Shown here one piece after another: positions 7,182 through 14,624 of a DNA stretch of 16,633 nucleotides (position 1 is its first letter; every line of letters starts with the position of its first letter). This DNA comes from Gammaproteobacteria bacterium (lineage in GTDB: Bacteria; Pseudomonadota; Gammaproteobacteria; BMS3Bbin11). The notes beneath the pieces were generated by a model that was given only the letters and a program-made list of their open reading frames with translations, did no database searches and was not told where the DNA came from. Made by a program: the position numbers and the translations under genes. The DNA is taken from assembly GCA_030617565.1 (NCBI GenBank), contig JAUWVE010000010.1, positions 1 through 16,633 of the forward strand. Reading direction: 5' to 3'.

Positions 7182-7204
7182 ATTATAAGTGGGTCGTAAT
7201 TATA
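7182..7204 (-). promoter_or_regulatory. Two candidate -10 boxes for the FKBP gene
   Basis: On the minus strand, perfect TATAAT hexamers occur at 7204-7199 and 7187-7182, 17 bp apart, between the lipoprotein stop (7224) and the FKBP start (7133). Neither has a recognisable -35 at the usual spacing. They could give the FKBP-YihY-SET genes a start point separate from the two upstream genes. Confidence 0.35.
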
Positions 7205-7223
7205 GGTAGCTCTATGAATAAGG

Positions 7224-8099
7224 CTATTTGATCTCAGCAGACATTTCATTAAACAGGTTTAGCAGGTCAACATTGACTTCATTTATCCATTGTTGCCATT
7301 GATCCTGATATTTCTGAAAAGTTCCAGCATCTATCGTTTCGAGATTTTTGCGGGTAATAATAATCACCTCACCCGTTTCTGTAATACTGTTCATATCCGG
7401 CTGCGCCAGTTTCTTACTGCTTTTGCCCAGCTCTGTTACAGTCTCTTCCATCATTTTTCTATCGGCAGGGTTGATACTGCTATCCTGCTCTTTGATGGCA
7501 TTCTCTATTGAACTCGCCAGGGCATCCAGATGCTGGCGCATTATTTCGCTATATTTTTCAACTGCACTTGCTGCCTGATCACCTAAATTTTCAGTCAACT
7601 GTATTAGCTGATTATTCAGACTCTCAAGCTCGGCAGTAACCATCCTGCTGGCTTCTTCAAATTGCTGTGATATTTCATTGCCAATGGTAGTAATTTTGTT
7701 AACAAAGTCAGAAACGGCGGAACTCGCCAGTACCACCTTTTCGGTTTTGTCGTAATCCACCTTCCATTGGTCATCCTGCCTGACAAGATAGGTTACAAAA
7801 TAAAGCATCTCGCTTTGTGCAGCATCGGGTTTTGAAACATGTGTATGCACACGCGCTTCATGCTCTTCAATGATTATCTTTCCCCACGAAGGCAGCATAC
7901 CTGTCCAGTCACGGGAAAAGGCCTCATAACCCTCCTCGCTGCCGAGGGTAGAATACTTAACAACATCGGGAACATTGCCCTCAATCACTGCTTGCCAGAA
8001 TGCCTGGCTAACCTCCAGCGGGCTTTGCGGCTTGCTGCAGGCAGATAGAAATATCGCCAGGGCAAGTGGCAATATTATGAAGGCATATTTAAATTTCAT
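7224..8099 (-). CDS. Predicted lipoprotein with an N-terminal NTF2-like domain and a helical C-terminal half
   Basis: The 291-residue product has a lipoprotein signal with lipobox LSAC, Cys21 being the lipidated residue. Residues about 27-125 (SPLEVSQAFWQAVIEGN, and later MLYFVTYLVRQDDQWKVD) have the pattern of NTF2-like/DUF4878-type domains: a first helix, a Trp, and strands ending in W-K-V. From about 130 the sequence is strongly helical and polar (FEEASRMVTAELESLNNQLIQL and further repeats), and probably coiled-coil. No catalytic motif is visible; a scaffold or adaptor role at the periplasmic face of a membrane is an inference. CCAGGG lies 7 bases before the ATG. The gene follows the SYLF gene by 36 bp and is probably co-transcribed with it. 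Confidence 0.88.
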   Translation of the reverse strand: MKFKYAFIILPLALAIFLSACSKPQSPLEVSQAFWQAVIEGNVPDVVKYSTLGSEEGYEAFSRDWTGMLPSWGKIIIEEHEARVHTHVSKPDAAQSEMLYFVTYLVRQDDQWKVDYDKTEKVVLASSAVSDFVNKITTIGNEISQQFEEASRMVTAELESLNNQLIQLTENLGDQAASAVEKYSEIMRQHLDALASSIENAIKEQDSSINPADRKMMEETVTELGKSSKKLAQPDMNSITETGEVIIITRKNLETIDAGTFQKYQDQWQQWINEVNVDLLNLFNEMSAEIK

Positions 8100-8135
8100 T
8101 TATGAACCCTGGATTTTGACTGTAAAGACTGATCA

Positions 8136-8708
8136 TTATAATGGCTTGTATTTGTACTTCTGGCCACCAATCGTTGCTTCATACATCAGACCACCTTTGG
8201 CAATCGTAAAAACAGCCATCCCCTTGTGATAGCCAGATCCTGCGGTAGTTGCAGAGCTTTTACTCGAGCTTGCACCGGCCGATGAACCCGTTGTAGAAGT
8301 CCCTGCTGATGCCCCTGCAGTAATCGCTACAGCCGATGCCTCTACACCAAACTCGAAGTTTCCTCCAGTGAAATCATCAAATGCGCGCTTGTCCTTGAAA
8401 AAAATCATCTGGCTATAAGCCTGGCCTCCTAACTGAAAACCAATAGTTAACTGTGTCATGCTGGTTTCACCAACCTGCTTACCCCCGACAAAAACACCCC
8501 CGTTTCCGTGCGCACCGCCGATTCCAATACCGCCTTTTCCGATTGATGGGAATACTGCATAACCGTAACTGTTACCAAAGAAAGCAGCACTTTCGCCAGC
8601 ATTTTTAAACAGCGCAGTTGTCTTCTGATAATTATCTGCATAGGCAGTGCAAACAAAAAAGCTGGTCAGTAACAGTAATATTTTGGCAAATGGGAGCGTT
8701 CTTTTCAT
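8136..8708 (-). CDS. Secreted SYLF (Ysc84-like) lipid-binding domain protein with a Ser/Ala/Gly/Thr insert
   Basis: This 190-residue protein has a Sec signal peptide ending near TAYA-D (residue 24). The SYLF/Ysc84 core is visible as FFGNSYGYAVFPSIGKGGIGIGG (43-65), a GGVFVGGKQVG strand (70-80), QLTIGFQLGGQAYSQMIFF (86-104) and FEFGVEASAVA (118-128). The C-terminal end is GMAVFTIAKGGLMYEATIGGQKYKY. Between 131 and 159 a low-complexity Ser/Ala/Gly/Thr run replaces the usual loop. SYLF proteins bind phosphoinositides in eukaryotes; bacterial versions are periplasmic or outer-membrane associated and poorly understood. AAGGA lies 7 bases before the ATG. The gene heads the minus-strand cluster, with about 400 bp of non-coding DNA upstream. 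Confidence 0.92.
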   Translation of the reverse strand: MKRTLPFAKILLLLTSFFVCTAYADNYQKTTALFKNAGESAAFFGNSYGYAVFPSIGKGGIGIGGAHGNGGVFVGGKQVGETSMTQLTIGFQLGGQAYSQMIFFKDKRAFDDFTGGNFEFGVEASAVAITAGASAGTSTTGSSAGASSSKSSATTAGSGYHKGMAVFTIAKGGLMYEATIGGQKYKYKPL

Positions 8709-9108
8709 GATTATTTCCTTAAATTGTTTAGGTGATTAGCTTTCAAAAAGATTTTAATTGTTGCGGGACAAAATGAGGTGTTCTGGACCCTTGATGATAA
8801 CAGGTTTCTTTAACTACGCCATCGTTAAAATCCAGCCGCAGCCAGTACAACAGCTACGGCAAGTATATATAGCCCCCTTAGTCACCCCGGAAAGCCGCTG
8901 ATTTCTTACTATATTTGAAGTGTATAGCTAAAAGCCACACTTCGTAGCGAACTGAATATCTCCTCCCGGCCGTAACAAATGTGCCAGTGGCACCGGAAGC
9001 AGTATATCGAGAGTGGAGAATTGAAGATATCGTCGTGAGCAAGACTCAGACGAAGGGGGGATGAATCAGGCTAAACGGGCAACAGTATACTAAACCGCTA
9101 CCTGGGTC
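8709..9108. other. 400-bp intergenic region, no gene supported
   Basis: No open frame with a convincing ribosome-binding site or protein-like composition is present. The longest plus-strand frame is about 43 codons, from 8773. I see weak dyads such as GTGT...ACAC near 8920-8940, but no terminator, tRNA or riboswitch that I can name. The stretch must hold the promoter of the SYLF gene and perhaps the 3' end of the 9109 gene transcript. Confidence 0.5.
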
Positions 9109-9363
9109 TTATCTTAGATAGCGCCAGGCAATCACGTCATTTTCATTTATTACAATATGGGTATTTGACTCTGATAACCATTTTTCCAGAATAGCTCCTT
9201 TGTAGTAGGCTCTTTCGGTGCGGCCACCATCCAGCCTGACATAAAAGAGTCTGGGGTTATCTGGATTGTCCGGGGCAGCCGGCAAACCATCTTCGATAAA
9301 AACCCATTTGTAAGGTTCTAAATCTGCTCGCTGTCCATTCTTTTTAATCATCACATCAATCAT
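9109..9363 (-). CDS. Small hypothetical protein, 84 residues, likely FNR-controlled
   Basis: I do not recognise this protein. It is soluble and has no signal peptide. It contains a PDNPDNPRLFYVRLDGGRTERAYYKG segment and ends NENDVIAWRYLR. The aromatic and charged residue mix, and a regular strand-turn-strand pattern in the middle, look like a real folded protein rather than a chance frame. AAGGG lies 10 bases before the ATG at 9363; a second Met codon at 9351 is possible. The upstream region carries an FNR-like box and a -10 box in ideal register (see those entries), which strengthens the case for expression. It is 145 bp downstream of bioA on the same strand, but probably transcribed on its own. 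Confidence 0.6.
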   Translation of the reverse strand: MIDVMIKKNGQRADLEPYKWVFIEDGLPAAPDNPDNPRLFYVRLDGGRTERAYYKGAILEKWLSESNTHIVINENDVIAWRYLR

Positions 9364-9405
9364 AAATATCGCACCCTTTATAATTTTCTAACTAATCATA
9401 TCCTA

Positions 9406-9411
9406 AATATA
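9406..9411 (-). promoter_or_regulatory. -10 box (TATATT) of the promoter for the 84-residue gene
   Basis: TATATT (5 of 6 to consensus) reads on the minus strand here, giving a predicted start point at about 9399 and a 36-base leader before the ATG at 9363. The FNR-like dyad at 9434-9447 is centred at -41.5 relative to this start. Confidence 0.5.
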
Positions 9412-9433
9412 AATCTCAAGCGCATCTCATACC

Positions 9434-9447
9434 TTGACATACATCAA
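9434..9447 (-). promoter_or_regulatory. FNR/Anr-type binding site
   Basis: TTGAC-ATAC-ATCAA matches the FNR/Anr consensus TTGAT-N4-ATCAA with one mismatch. Its centre, between 9440 and 9441, lies 41.5 bp upstream of the start point predicted from the -10 box at 9411-9406, the spacing used by class II FNR-activated promoters. This implies activation of the 9109-9363 gene under low oxygen. The site lies downstream of the bioA stop, so bioA is not its target. Confidence 0.55.
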
Positions 9448-9508
9448 TTTATGTCTACATCTTTCTGAAATTATTACCCTTTTAACTGAAATCCCAGCCC
9501 CCCGTTTG

Positions 9509-10810
9509 TCACACTGACAAGTCGTTGACGATACTCACTACTGCAGCTGTCAATACCCTCAAATCACCCTCGTTTATTACATAAGGAGGCATTAGATAAA
9601 TCAGACGACCAAACGGTCTGACCCAGACACCTTCAGCAACAAACTTTTCAGAAATAGTTCGCATGTTCACCGCATGATCGAGTTCAACAACACCAATAGC
9701 CCCCAACACGCGAACATCAACGACACCCGGTTTTTCCCTGCATGCAGCCAGACCATCAAGCAAGACCTTTTCAATCTTGTCTACTGCCTGCTGCCAGGGT
9801 GATGATAGCAGTAAGCCAATGCTGGCAAGTGCAGCTGAGCATGCCAGTGGATTTGCCATAAAAGTTGGCCCATGCATGAATATGCCCGGGTCGCCTGAAC
9901 TAATAGTTTCGCTGACAGCTGCAGTAGTCAATGTCGCAGCAAGCGTCATATAGCCACCTGTCAGGGCCTTGCCGACACACATGATATCTGGAGAGATTTT
10001 GGCATGCTCGCAGGCAAACAACTTACCTGTACGCCCGAATCCGGTCGCAATTTCATCCACAATTAGCAGCACACCATATTCGTTACACAATTGCCTGACC
10101 TGCTTCAGATAGTCAGCCGAATAAAAGCGCATTCCACCAGCGCCCTGCACTACAGGCTCCAGAATGACCGCCGCTATTTTCTGGTTGTTTTTCTGCAGAC
10201 AGGAATTCATCTGAGCCATATCACTCCCGGCACAGGGCTGACCAAAATCGCAGTCGGGTGAATCAACAAAGTATTGCGGAGTTAAAATATCAGAGAACAG
10301 AGTATGCATGCCGGTGACAGGGTCACAGACAGACATTGCTGCAAAGGTATCACCGTGGTAGCCGGAACGGATAGTCAGGAAATGCTGCCTGGCGGGCAAG
10401 TCTTTAACATTCCAGTACTGGATTGCCATTTTCATCGCCACTTCCACTGCAACAGAACCGGAGTCGGAAAAGAAAACTGTCTGCAGTGGTTCAGGGGTTA
10501 TTTCCACCAGTTTTTGCGCAAGCCTGACCGCGGGTTCATGGGTCAGGCCGCCAAACATCACATGGGACATTTTTGCTAACTGCGTCTCTACCGCCGCATT
10601 TAACACAGGATGATTGTAACCATGGATAGTACACCACCAGGATGACATACCATCGATTAGCTCTCTGCCATCAACCAGCTTGATCCGGACACCTTCTGCC
10701 GACTCAACGGCAAATACAGGATCATCCTTGCCCATCGCACTATAGGGATGCCAGACATATTGTCGGTCCCGCTCTAGAACATCACCATTTACTTTTGAGA
10801 CATCAGCCAT
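9509..10810 (-). CDS. bioA: Adenosylmethionine-8-amino-7-oxononanoate aminotransferase BioA
   Basis: BioA is a PLP enzyme of biotin synthesis. It transfers the amino group of S-adenosylmethionine to KAPA, giving DAPA. From the ATG at 10810 the protein is 433 residues (E. coli 429). It contains the N-terminal YVWHPYSAM (18-26), the MSSWWCTIHGYNHP signature (55-68), SDSGSVAVEVAMKMA (115-129), YHGDTFAAMSVCDP (151-164), VDEIATGFGR (251-260) with the PLP-contacting Asp252, and Lys281 in GKALTGG as the Schiff-base lysine. Two earlier in-frame starts exist, a GTG at 10873 and an ATG at 10846. Neither has a ribosome-binding site, and both extend beyond family homology, so 10810 is preferred. No other bio genes are adjacent, which is unusual since bioA often sits beside bioB or bioD. 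Confidence 0.96.
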   Translation of the reverse strand: MADVSKVNGDVLERDRQYVWHPYSAMGKDDPVFAVESAEGVRIKLVDGRELIDGMSSWWCTIHGYNHPVLNAAVETQLAKMSHVMFGGLTHEPAVRLAQKLVEITPEPLQTVFFSDSGSVAVEVAMKMAIQYWNVKDLPARQHFLTIRSGYHGDTFAAMSVCDPVTGMHTLFSDILTPQYFVDSPDCDFGQPCAGSDMAQMNSCLQKNNQKIAAVILEPVVQGAGGMRFYSADYLKQVRQLCNEYGVLLIVDEIATGFGRTGKLFACEHAKISPDIMCVGKALTGGYMTLAATLTTAAVSETISSGDPGIFMHGPTFMANPLACSAALASIGLLLSSPWQQAVDKIEKVLLDGLAACREKPGVVDVRVLGAIGVVELDHAVNMRTISEKFVAEGVWVRPFGRLIYLMPPYVINEGDLRVLTAAVVSIVNDLSV

Positions 10811-10860
10811 ATCCACGTCTATTTTTTCCCAATCTGTATATAGCATTCTGACGTTATAAG

Positions 10861-10873
10861 GTGACAATGTCAC
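10861..10873. promoter_or_regulatory. Perfect 13-bp dyad between bioA and the rhodanese gene
   Basis: GTGACA-A-TGTCAC is a perfect 6-1-6 inverted repeat in the divergent intergenic region, about 50 bp before the bioA ATG and 75 bp before the rhodanese ATG. It overlaps a possible bioA promoter region (TTGTCA as a -35 on the minus strand). It does not match the BirA box (TTGTNAACC type) or the CRP site, whose half-sites are separated by 6 bases. The regulator is unknown. Confidence 0.4.
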
Positions 10874-10947
10874 TGTATATAAGATTTTTCTAATATTACA
10901 ATAGCTCGCATATTATCTATTATATTTTGAAGGCTCAGGAGAAAAGT

Positions 10948-11238
10948 ATGTCAAACCCACATGAAAAATGTCATGAAACAAAGCGTTTGCTTAAACAGGG
11001 AGCGCGACTGGTAGATGTACGCAGTGAATATGAGTTCAGTGCCGGAGCCCTGCAGGGTGCAATAAACCACCCGATGCAGTGGTTGAGTGCAGGTCAGCAT
11101 CTGGATGACAAAGAGACTCCGATAGTTGTTTATTGTGCAACGGGTGCACGCAGTCTGGCAGCAAAACAAATACTGCAGATGGCAGGTTTCAAAGAGGTCC
11201 ATGACCTGGGCGGTTTCAAGAACATCCAGTTTTGCTAA
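10948..11238 (+). CDS. Single-domain rhodanese (thiosulfate/persulfide sulfurtransferase)
   Basis: The 96-residue protein is a bare rhodanese domain. It has LVDVRSEYEFSAGALQGAINHP (21-42), an active-site loop CATGARS with the persulfide-forming Cys63, and the C-terminal AGFKEVHDLGGF. Rhodaneses move sulfane sulfur between thiosulfate, persulfides and acceptors. The ATG at 10948 has an AGGAG site six bases upstream; an upstream TTG at 10927 would add seven residues and has no support. The gene ends shortly before the persulfide dioxygenase gene, with a 50-bp gap, so the two form an operon. A rhodanese next to an ETHE1-type enzyme is a recognised sulfide or persulfide oxidation pair. Here the rhodanese may feed glutathione persulfide to the dioxygenase or use its product. 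It ends FC, so a second Cys is present at the terminus. Confidence 0.93.
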   Translation: MSNPHEKCHETKRLLKQGARLVDVRSEYEFSAGALQGAINHPMQWLSAGQHLDDKETPIVVYCATGARSLAAKQILQMAGFKEVHDLGGFKNIQFC

Positions 11239-11288
11239 TTAAATTTCATAAGCAATTACTTAAAGAGAAACAAGGAAAGGAGAAAGTA

Positions 11289-11978
11289 ATGAAAATCAAA
11301 CAACTCTTTGACCCGGCCAGCAGCACTTATACCTACCTGTTGTGGGATGCCGATAGCGGGCAAGCTGCACTGATTGACAGTGTGAAAGAACAGGTTGATC
11401 GTGATGAGAAGCTAATACACGAACTGGGGCTAAATCTTGTCTGGCTGCTGGAGACACACATTCATGCAGATCACATCACTGGCTCAGGTGACTTGCGTCA
11501 GCGTAGCCAGCAAACTGCAAAGGTAGCCGTGCATAGCGCCAGTGGCAGCCGCTGTGCAGATCGACTGCTGCAAGATGGCGATGAAATCACTCTTGGTGAA
11601 GAGACTATAAAAGTTCTCTATACACCGGGTCATACAGACGCCGATATCAGCTACCTGGTCAACGGGGCGGTATTTACCGGTGATTCGTTGTTGATTCGTG
11701 GTAGTGGACGTACAGACTTTCAGGCCGGTGATGCCGGCACATCATACGATTCAATTACCGGCAAACTCTTCACCCTAAACGACGAGACCAAAGTCTACCC
11801 GGGCCATGATTACAAAGGACAGACTGTTTCAACCATCGCCGAGGAAAAAAAGTACAATCCGCGCATTGGTGCTGGACGCAGCCGTGATGAATATATTTCA
11901 ATTATGGATGATCTGAAACTGGCGAAACCGGCGCGCATTGAAGAAGCTGTACCGGGAAATATGGCCTGTGGATTGTAG
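11289..11978 (+). CDS. Persulfide dioxygenase, ETHE1-like metallo-beta-lactamase-fold protein
   Basis: The 229-residue protein oxidises glutathione persulfide to sulfite with O2, using one iron. The metallo-beta-lactamase motif THIHADHITGSG is at 56-67, which is the ETHE1-specific form. The predicted iron ligands are His57, His115 (in YTPGHTDAD) and Asp132 (in FTGDSLLIRG). Other family blocks are GSGRTDFQAGDAGTSYDSI, YPGHDYKGQTVSTIAEEK (170-187) and the C-terminal EEAVPGNMACGL, close to human ETHE1. The ATG at 11289 has a GGAG site six bases upstream; the frame extends back to 11232 but without a site. No signal peptide is present, so it acts in the cytoplasm. It belongs to a sulfide detoxification operon with the upstream rhodanese. 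Confidence 0.95.
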   Translation: MKIKQLFDPASSTYTYLLWDADSGQAALIDSVKEQVDRDEKLIHELGLNLVWLLETHIHADHITGSGDLRQRSQQTAKVAVHSASGSRCADRLLQDGDEITLGEETIKVLYTPGHTDADISYLVNGAVFTGDSLLIRGSGRTDFQAGDAGTSYDSITGKLFTLNDETKVYPGHDYKGQTVSTIAEEKKYNPRIGAGRSRDEYISIMDDLKLAKPARIEEAVPGNMACGL

Positions 11979-11984
11979 AAAATC

Positions 11985-12014
11985 AGTTCCAAGATCCAAG
12001 TGTTAAGTGTTAAG
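11985..12014 (-). repeat. Heptamer array, left arm (about 4 units)
   Basis: Read on the minus strand this is CTTAACA, CTTAACA, CTTGGAT, CTTGGAA, followed by CT. The 16-bp AGTTCCAAGATCCAAG at 11985-12000 is an inverted copy (15 of 16) of CTTGGATCTTGAAACT at 12292-12307, so the two arrays form an inverted pair about 290 bp apart. Confidence 0.75.
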
Positions 12015-12040
12015 TAAATGCCGAGGAAACCCTGATGTTT

Positions 12041-12155
12041 CGTCATTGCGAGGAACGAAGTGACGTGGCAATCTCTAAGCTATTGATTCTACTCGATGAG
12101 ATTTCCGCGCTGCGGTGCTCGTGACCACAGGAAATGCCCGAAGGGTGCAATGACG
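12041..12155. repeat. Dispersed palindromic element, copy 2 (degraded or with an insert)
   Basis: The left arm reads CGTCATTGCGAGGAACGAAG and is nearly identical to copy 1 at 2187. Its AATCTCT/GAGATT inner pair is also kept. The right arm has GCGCTGCGGTGCTCG, then about 27 extra bases, before TGCAATGACG. The element is nested between the two heptamer arrays. Confidence 0.75.
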
Positions 12156-12249
12156 GGCTTCATTTAATTAATCAGAGTTACCTAAGTTTTAAGTAACCTC
12201 AGTAGGCTTCAATGACGGATCATTTAGCCTAAACAAAAATCAATTGAGG

Positions 12250-12305
12250 CCTGGATCTTGAACCTTGGATCTTGAATCTTGGATCTTGGATCTTGGATCT
12301 TGAAA
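12250..12305 (+). repeat. Tandem heptamer array (8 units of CTTGGAT type)
   Basis: Eight consecutive 7-bp units fill the interval: CCTGGAT, CTTGAAC, CTTGGAT, CTTGAAT, CTTGGAT, CTTGGAT, CTTGGAT, CTTGAAA. It ends 7 bp before the stop codon of the cytochrome gene. The unit is the same family as the CTTGGAA array behind fabI. Confidence 0.9.
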
Positions 12306-12311
12306 CTTATT

Positions 12312-14609
12312 TTATTTTTTCTTTAACTGCTGTTCCAGCTGCCTGACAGCCATATTTTCAGGCAGCAGTTTTTTTAATACAGCCACATAACGCAGTGCAG
12401 CATCTATATTTCCTGCATCACGATTCATAGTCACCAGCGCATACACTAAATCTGCATTTCCAGGATGTAAACCATGACTGGCTTCAAGCACTTCGATGGC
12501 CTGCTCCAGCTTGCCGGCAGACTGCAGTGCGACAGCATACACATAGTTATATCTGATATTGTCCCGGGCAAGTACCGCTGCCTGTGATAGCTCTTCCAGC
12601 GCTGACGGTAAATCCTTTTGACGTACCAGTGCCAGCCCAAGCGCATGATGAAGACTGGCATTGTCAGGAACTTTTTTCAAACCCGCCATTAGCAATTTTA
12701 TCGCTTCATTTTCTTTTTTCTGCCCGCTCAGAAATTGTGCAAGATTCACGTAGGCAGGGACAAACTGGTCCTGAAGTTCAAGCGCCTTCCGATAGCTGAT
12801 TTCTGCTTCTTCTATTTTTCCAAGCTCACTGTAAAAGCCCCCCAGATTCACCTGGGATTCAGGCCTCTCTGCATTAAATAACTGGGCTTCAACAAATTCA
12901 TTCTTGGCACTTTCCAGCATCTTTTTCTGCTGCTCTGGCAGATCACCTGCAGGGACTGAAGACAGTAAGCGTGCTGCTCGAATCCGTACACTGCGCGATT
13001 TATCAGCCAGCAAAGGAAAAACCAGCTGAACTCGCTCTCTGATAGCGAATGAATCGAGCGCTTCGAGTGCGGCCAGTTTGAGCATCGCATCCTTGCTTTG
13101 CAGTGCCTGTTGCAGCAGTTCTATAGTGTCCGCCCCTCGATATTGCCCCAGATAACTGATGGCGGTAGCGCGTGCAATCACTGGCTGGTCAGAGTCTCCA
13201 GCAAGTGACGCAATCAACGATCGCGCTGCTGGTGACTGCCTCTGTTGTGAATGCAAGGCCAATGCAAAATTCTGATAGCCCATCGGCAGCTGGCCATACC
13301 AGGACTCCATTTTCGATACTGCCCACAACGGTGTTTGCTCGCTATGGCAATTATTGCAGGCATTCGGTGTGTTCAGCTTTACACTAAGATCAGGACGAGG
13401 AACACGAAAACCATGATCATGCCTGGGATCTACCTCCATGTAAGTCTTTGCCGGCATGTGGCACTCGATACATGATGAACCTGTTGAACCCTGTTCATGA
13501 TGGTGGTGACTGCTGCTGGCATAGACATCCGCCTTATGACACTGGTAACAAACTTGTTCGCCCGGAGCGCGTAAAGCTGCTGTATGGGGATTATGACAAT
13601 CAGAACAGGTGACACCCGCTTTATTCATCTTGCTTTGCAGAAATGAGCCGTAGACATAGACCTCATCATTTATCTGGCCATCAGCATGATAAAGACCGTC
13701 GTTTAGCAATGCAGGTTGAAAAGCGTCGCTGAATGACTCACCGGCAAGGTCATTTTCACTGATCTGACTGCGTCGGCTATGGCACACGGCGCAGGTTTCA
13801 ATCTCCTTTTTACTAGAACGAGGCACAGATCTTACTGGCAGACCTGACTCTGCATTGATGCTCCAGCTAACTCCTTTACGTTCATTAAACTCCGTCACCA
13901 GCCCCTTATCTTTCGCGGATTTATCTTTGCTGTTGGCCCAGGAGACATGATTTTCACCTGCACCATGACAGGCTTCACAGGAGACATTGATCTCTGACCA
14001 GGTTGTATCGTAACTATTTTTGGCACTATCGTAATTTTTATTCAAGTTGGTCGAATGACACTCAGCACACATATAATTCCAGTTAAGATTCGGGCCTGTC
14101 CAGTGCAGCACATCACCTGCCGGAATGTGTTCATCAGGGTTCAGACGAAACCAGCGCTGCCCGCCCTGCTCTTTCGTACGGCTATCCCAGGCAATATCCA
14201 GGGCCTGTAATCGACCGCCGGGGAATTCAATCAAATATTGCTGCAATGGGTGCACACCAAAAGTATATTTTATTTTGTAGTCATGCCGCTGGCCATCAGG
14301 GCCTACCGTATTGACTATGTAATCATCAGCCTGTTTGAAGAAATTACTGGTAACCCCATCATGTGTCAGGCTGGTTTTACTGAAGTCAGCCAGCACCGTA
14401 TCCTTATTAGCATGCTGCATAGCCATTTCATGATGTGAGGCTTTCCATTGCATGGACTGCTGCTGGTGGCAGCTTGAACAAACCTGCTCACCCACATAGG
14501 AATTATCGGCCGACTCACGAGCGAAAACCTGGTTAATCTGGGTCATAGCCAGAAAATTGAGAATCAAAATGAGTGACAGGGAATTTCCTGCAATGCGAAG
14601 TTTTTTCAT
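12312..14609 (-). CDS. Octaheme cytochrome c with HEAT and TPR repeats
   Basis: The 765-residue protein starts with a Sec signal peptide (about 1-30), so it is periplasmic. Eight CXXCH heme sites follow, with first Cys at 44, 181, 211, 273, 335, 354, 380 and 418. Residues about 475-555 form HEAT-like helical repeats (PVIARATAISYLGQY, SVRIRAARLLSSV). Residues about 585-760 hold roughly four to five TPR repeats, such as VNLGGFYSELGKIEEAEISYRKAL. Such TPR-multiheme proteins are known from several aerobic and sulfur- or methane-oxidising bacteria, but their reactions are largely undefined; some resemble nitrite/hydroxylamine-type or cytochrome c-554 redox proteins. The HHHH run at 368-371 could supply metal or heme ligands. 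The gene starts 15 bp after a secreted glutaredoxin-like gene, forming an operon. The start ATG lacks a strong ribosome-binding site. Confidence 0.93.
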   Translation of the reverse strand: MKKLRIAGNSLSLILILNFLAMTQINQVFARESADNSYVGEQVCSSCHQQQSMQWKASHHEMAMQHANKDTVLADFSKTSLTHDGVTSNFFKQADDYIVNTVGPDGQRHDYKIKYTFGVHPLQQYLIEFPGGRLQALDIAWDSRTKEQGGQRWFRLNPDEHIPAGDVLHWTGPNLNWNYMCAECHSTNLNKNYDSAKNSYDTTWSEINVSCEACHGAGENHVSWANSKDKSAKDKGLVTEFNERKGVSWSINAESGLPVRSVPRSSKKEIETCAVCHSRRSQISENDLAGESFSDAFQPALLNDGLYHADGQINDEVYVYGSFLQSKMNKAGVTCSDCHNPHTAALRAPGEQVCYQCHKADVYASSSHHHHEQGSTGSSCIECHMPAKTYMEVDPRHDHGFRVPRPDLSVKLNTPNACNNCHSEQTPLWAVSKMESWYGQLPMGYQNFALALHSQQRQSPAARSLIASLAGDSDQPVIARATAISYLGQYRGADTIELLQQALQSKDAMLKLAALEALDSFAIRERVQLVFPLLADKSRSVRIRAARLLSSVPAGDLPEQQKKMLESAKNEFVEAQLFNAERPESQVNLGGFYSELGKIEEAEISYRKALELQDQFVPAYVNLAQFLSGQKKENEAIKLLMAGLKKVPDNASLHHALGLALVRQKDLPSALEELSQAAVLARDNIRYNYVYAVALQSAGKLEQAIEVLEASHGLHPGNADLVYALVTMNRDAGNIDAALRYVAVLKKLLPENMAVRQLEQQLKKK

Positions 14610-14624
14610 TGGACCCGGATTCTG

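Larger units (their letters stand above)
11979..12311. other. Repeat-rich convergent junction without a gene
   Basis: The 333 bp between the persulfide dioxygenase and the cytochrome gene hold no supported gene. From left to right they contain an antisense heptamer array (11987-12014), a degraded palindromic element (12041-12155), a small dyad (GTTAC...GTAAC near 12177-12196), and a sense-oriented heptamer array (12250-12305) next to the cytochrome stop. The two outer arrays face each other in inverted orientation. Confidence 0.75.

Noticed and set aside
8773..8904. Possible plus-strand 43-codon gene in the 8709-9108 gap
   Set aside because: It has no ribosome-binding site and no recognisable protein features, so it is likely chance.
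10304..10579. Plus-strand open frame of 91 residues within bioA
   Set aside because: It is an antisense shadow of a strongly conserved gene and has no start signals.
10811..10873. Longer BioA start at a GTG (10873) or ATG (10846)
   Set aside because: Neither has a ribosome-binding site, and the added residues lie outside BioA homology. The GTG also falls in the palindromic dyad.
12250..12305. CRISPR array
   Set aside because: The units are 7 bp, contiguous and without spacers, so this is a short tandem repeat rather than a CRISPR.
11985..12307. Complete insertion sequence
   Set aside because: Inverted arms are present, but no transposase frame exists in the 290 bp between them and no target-site duplication is evident.
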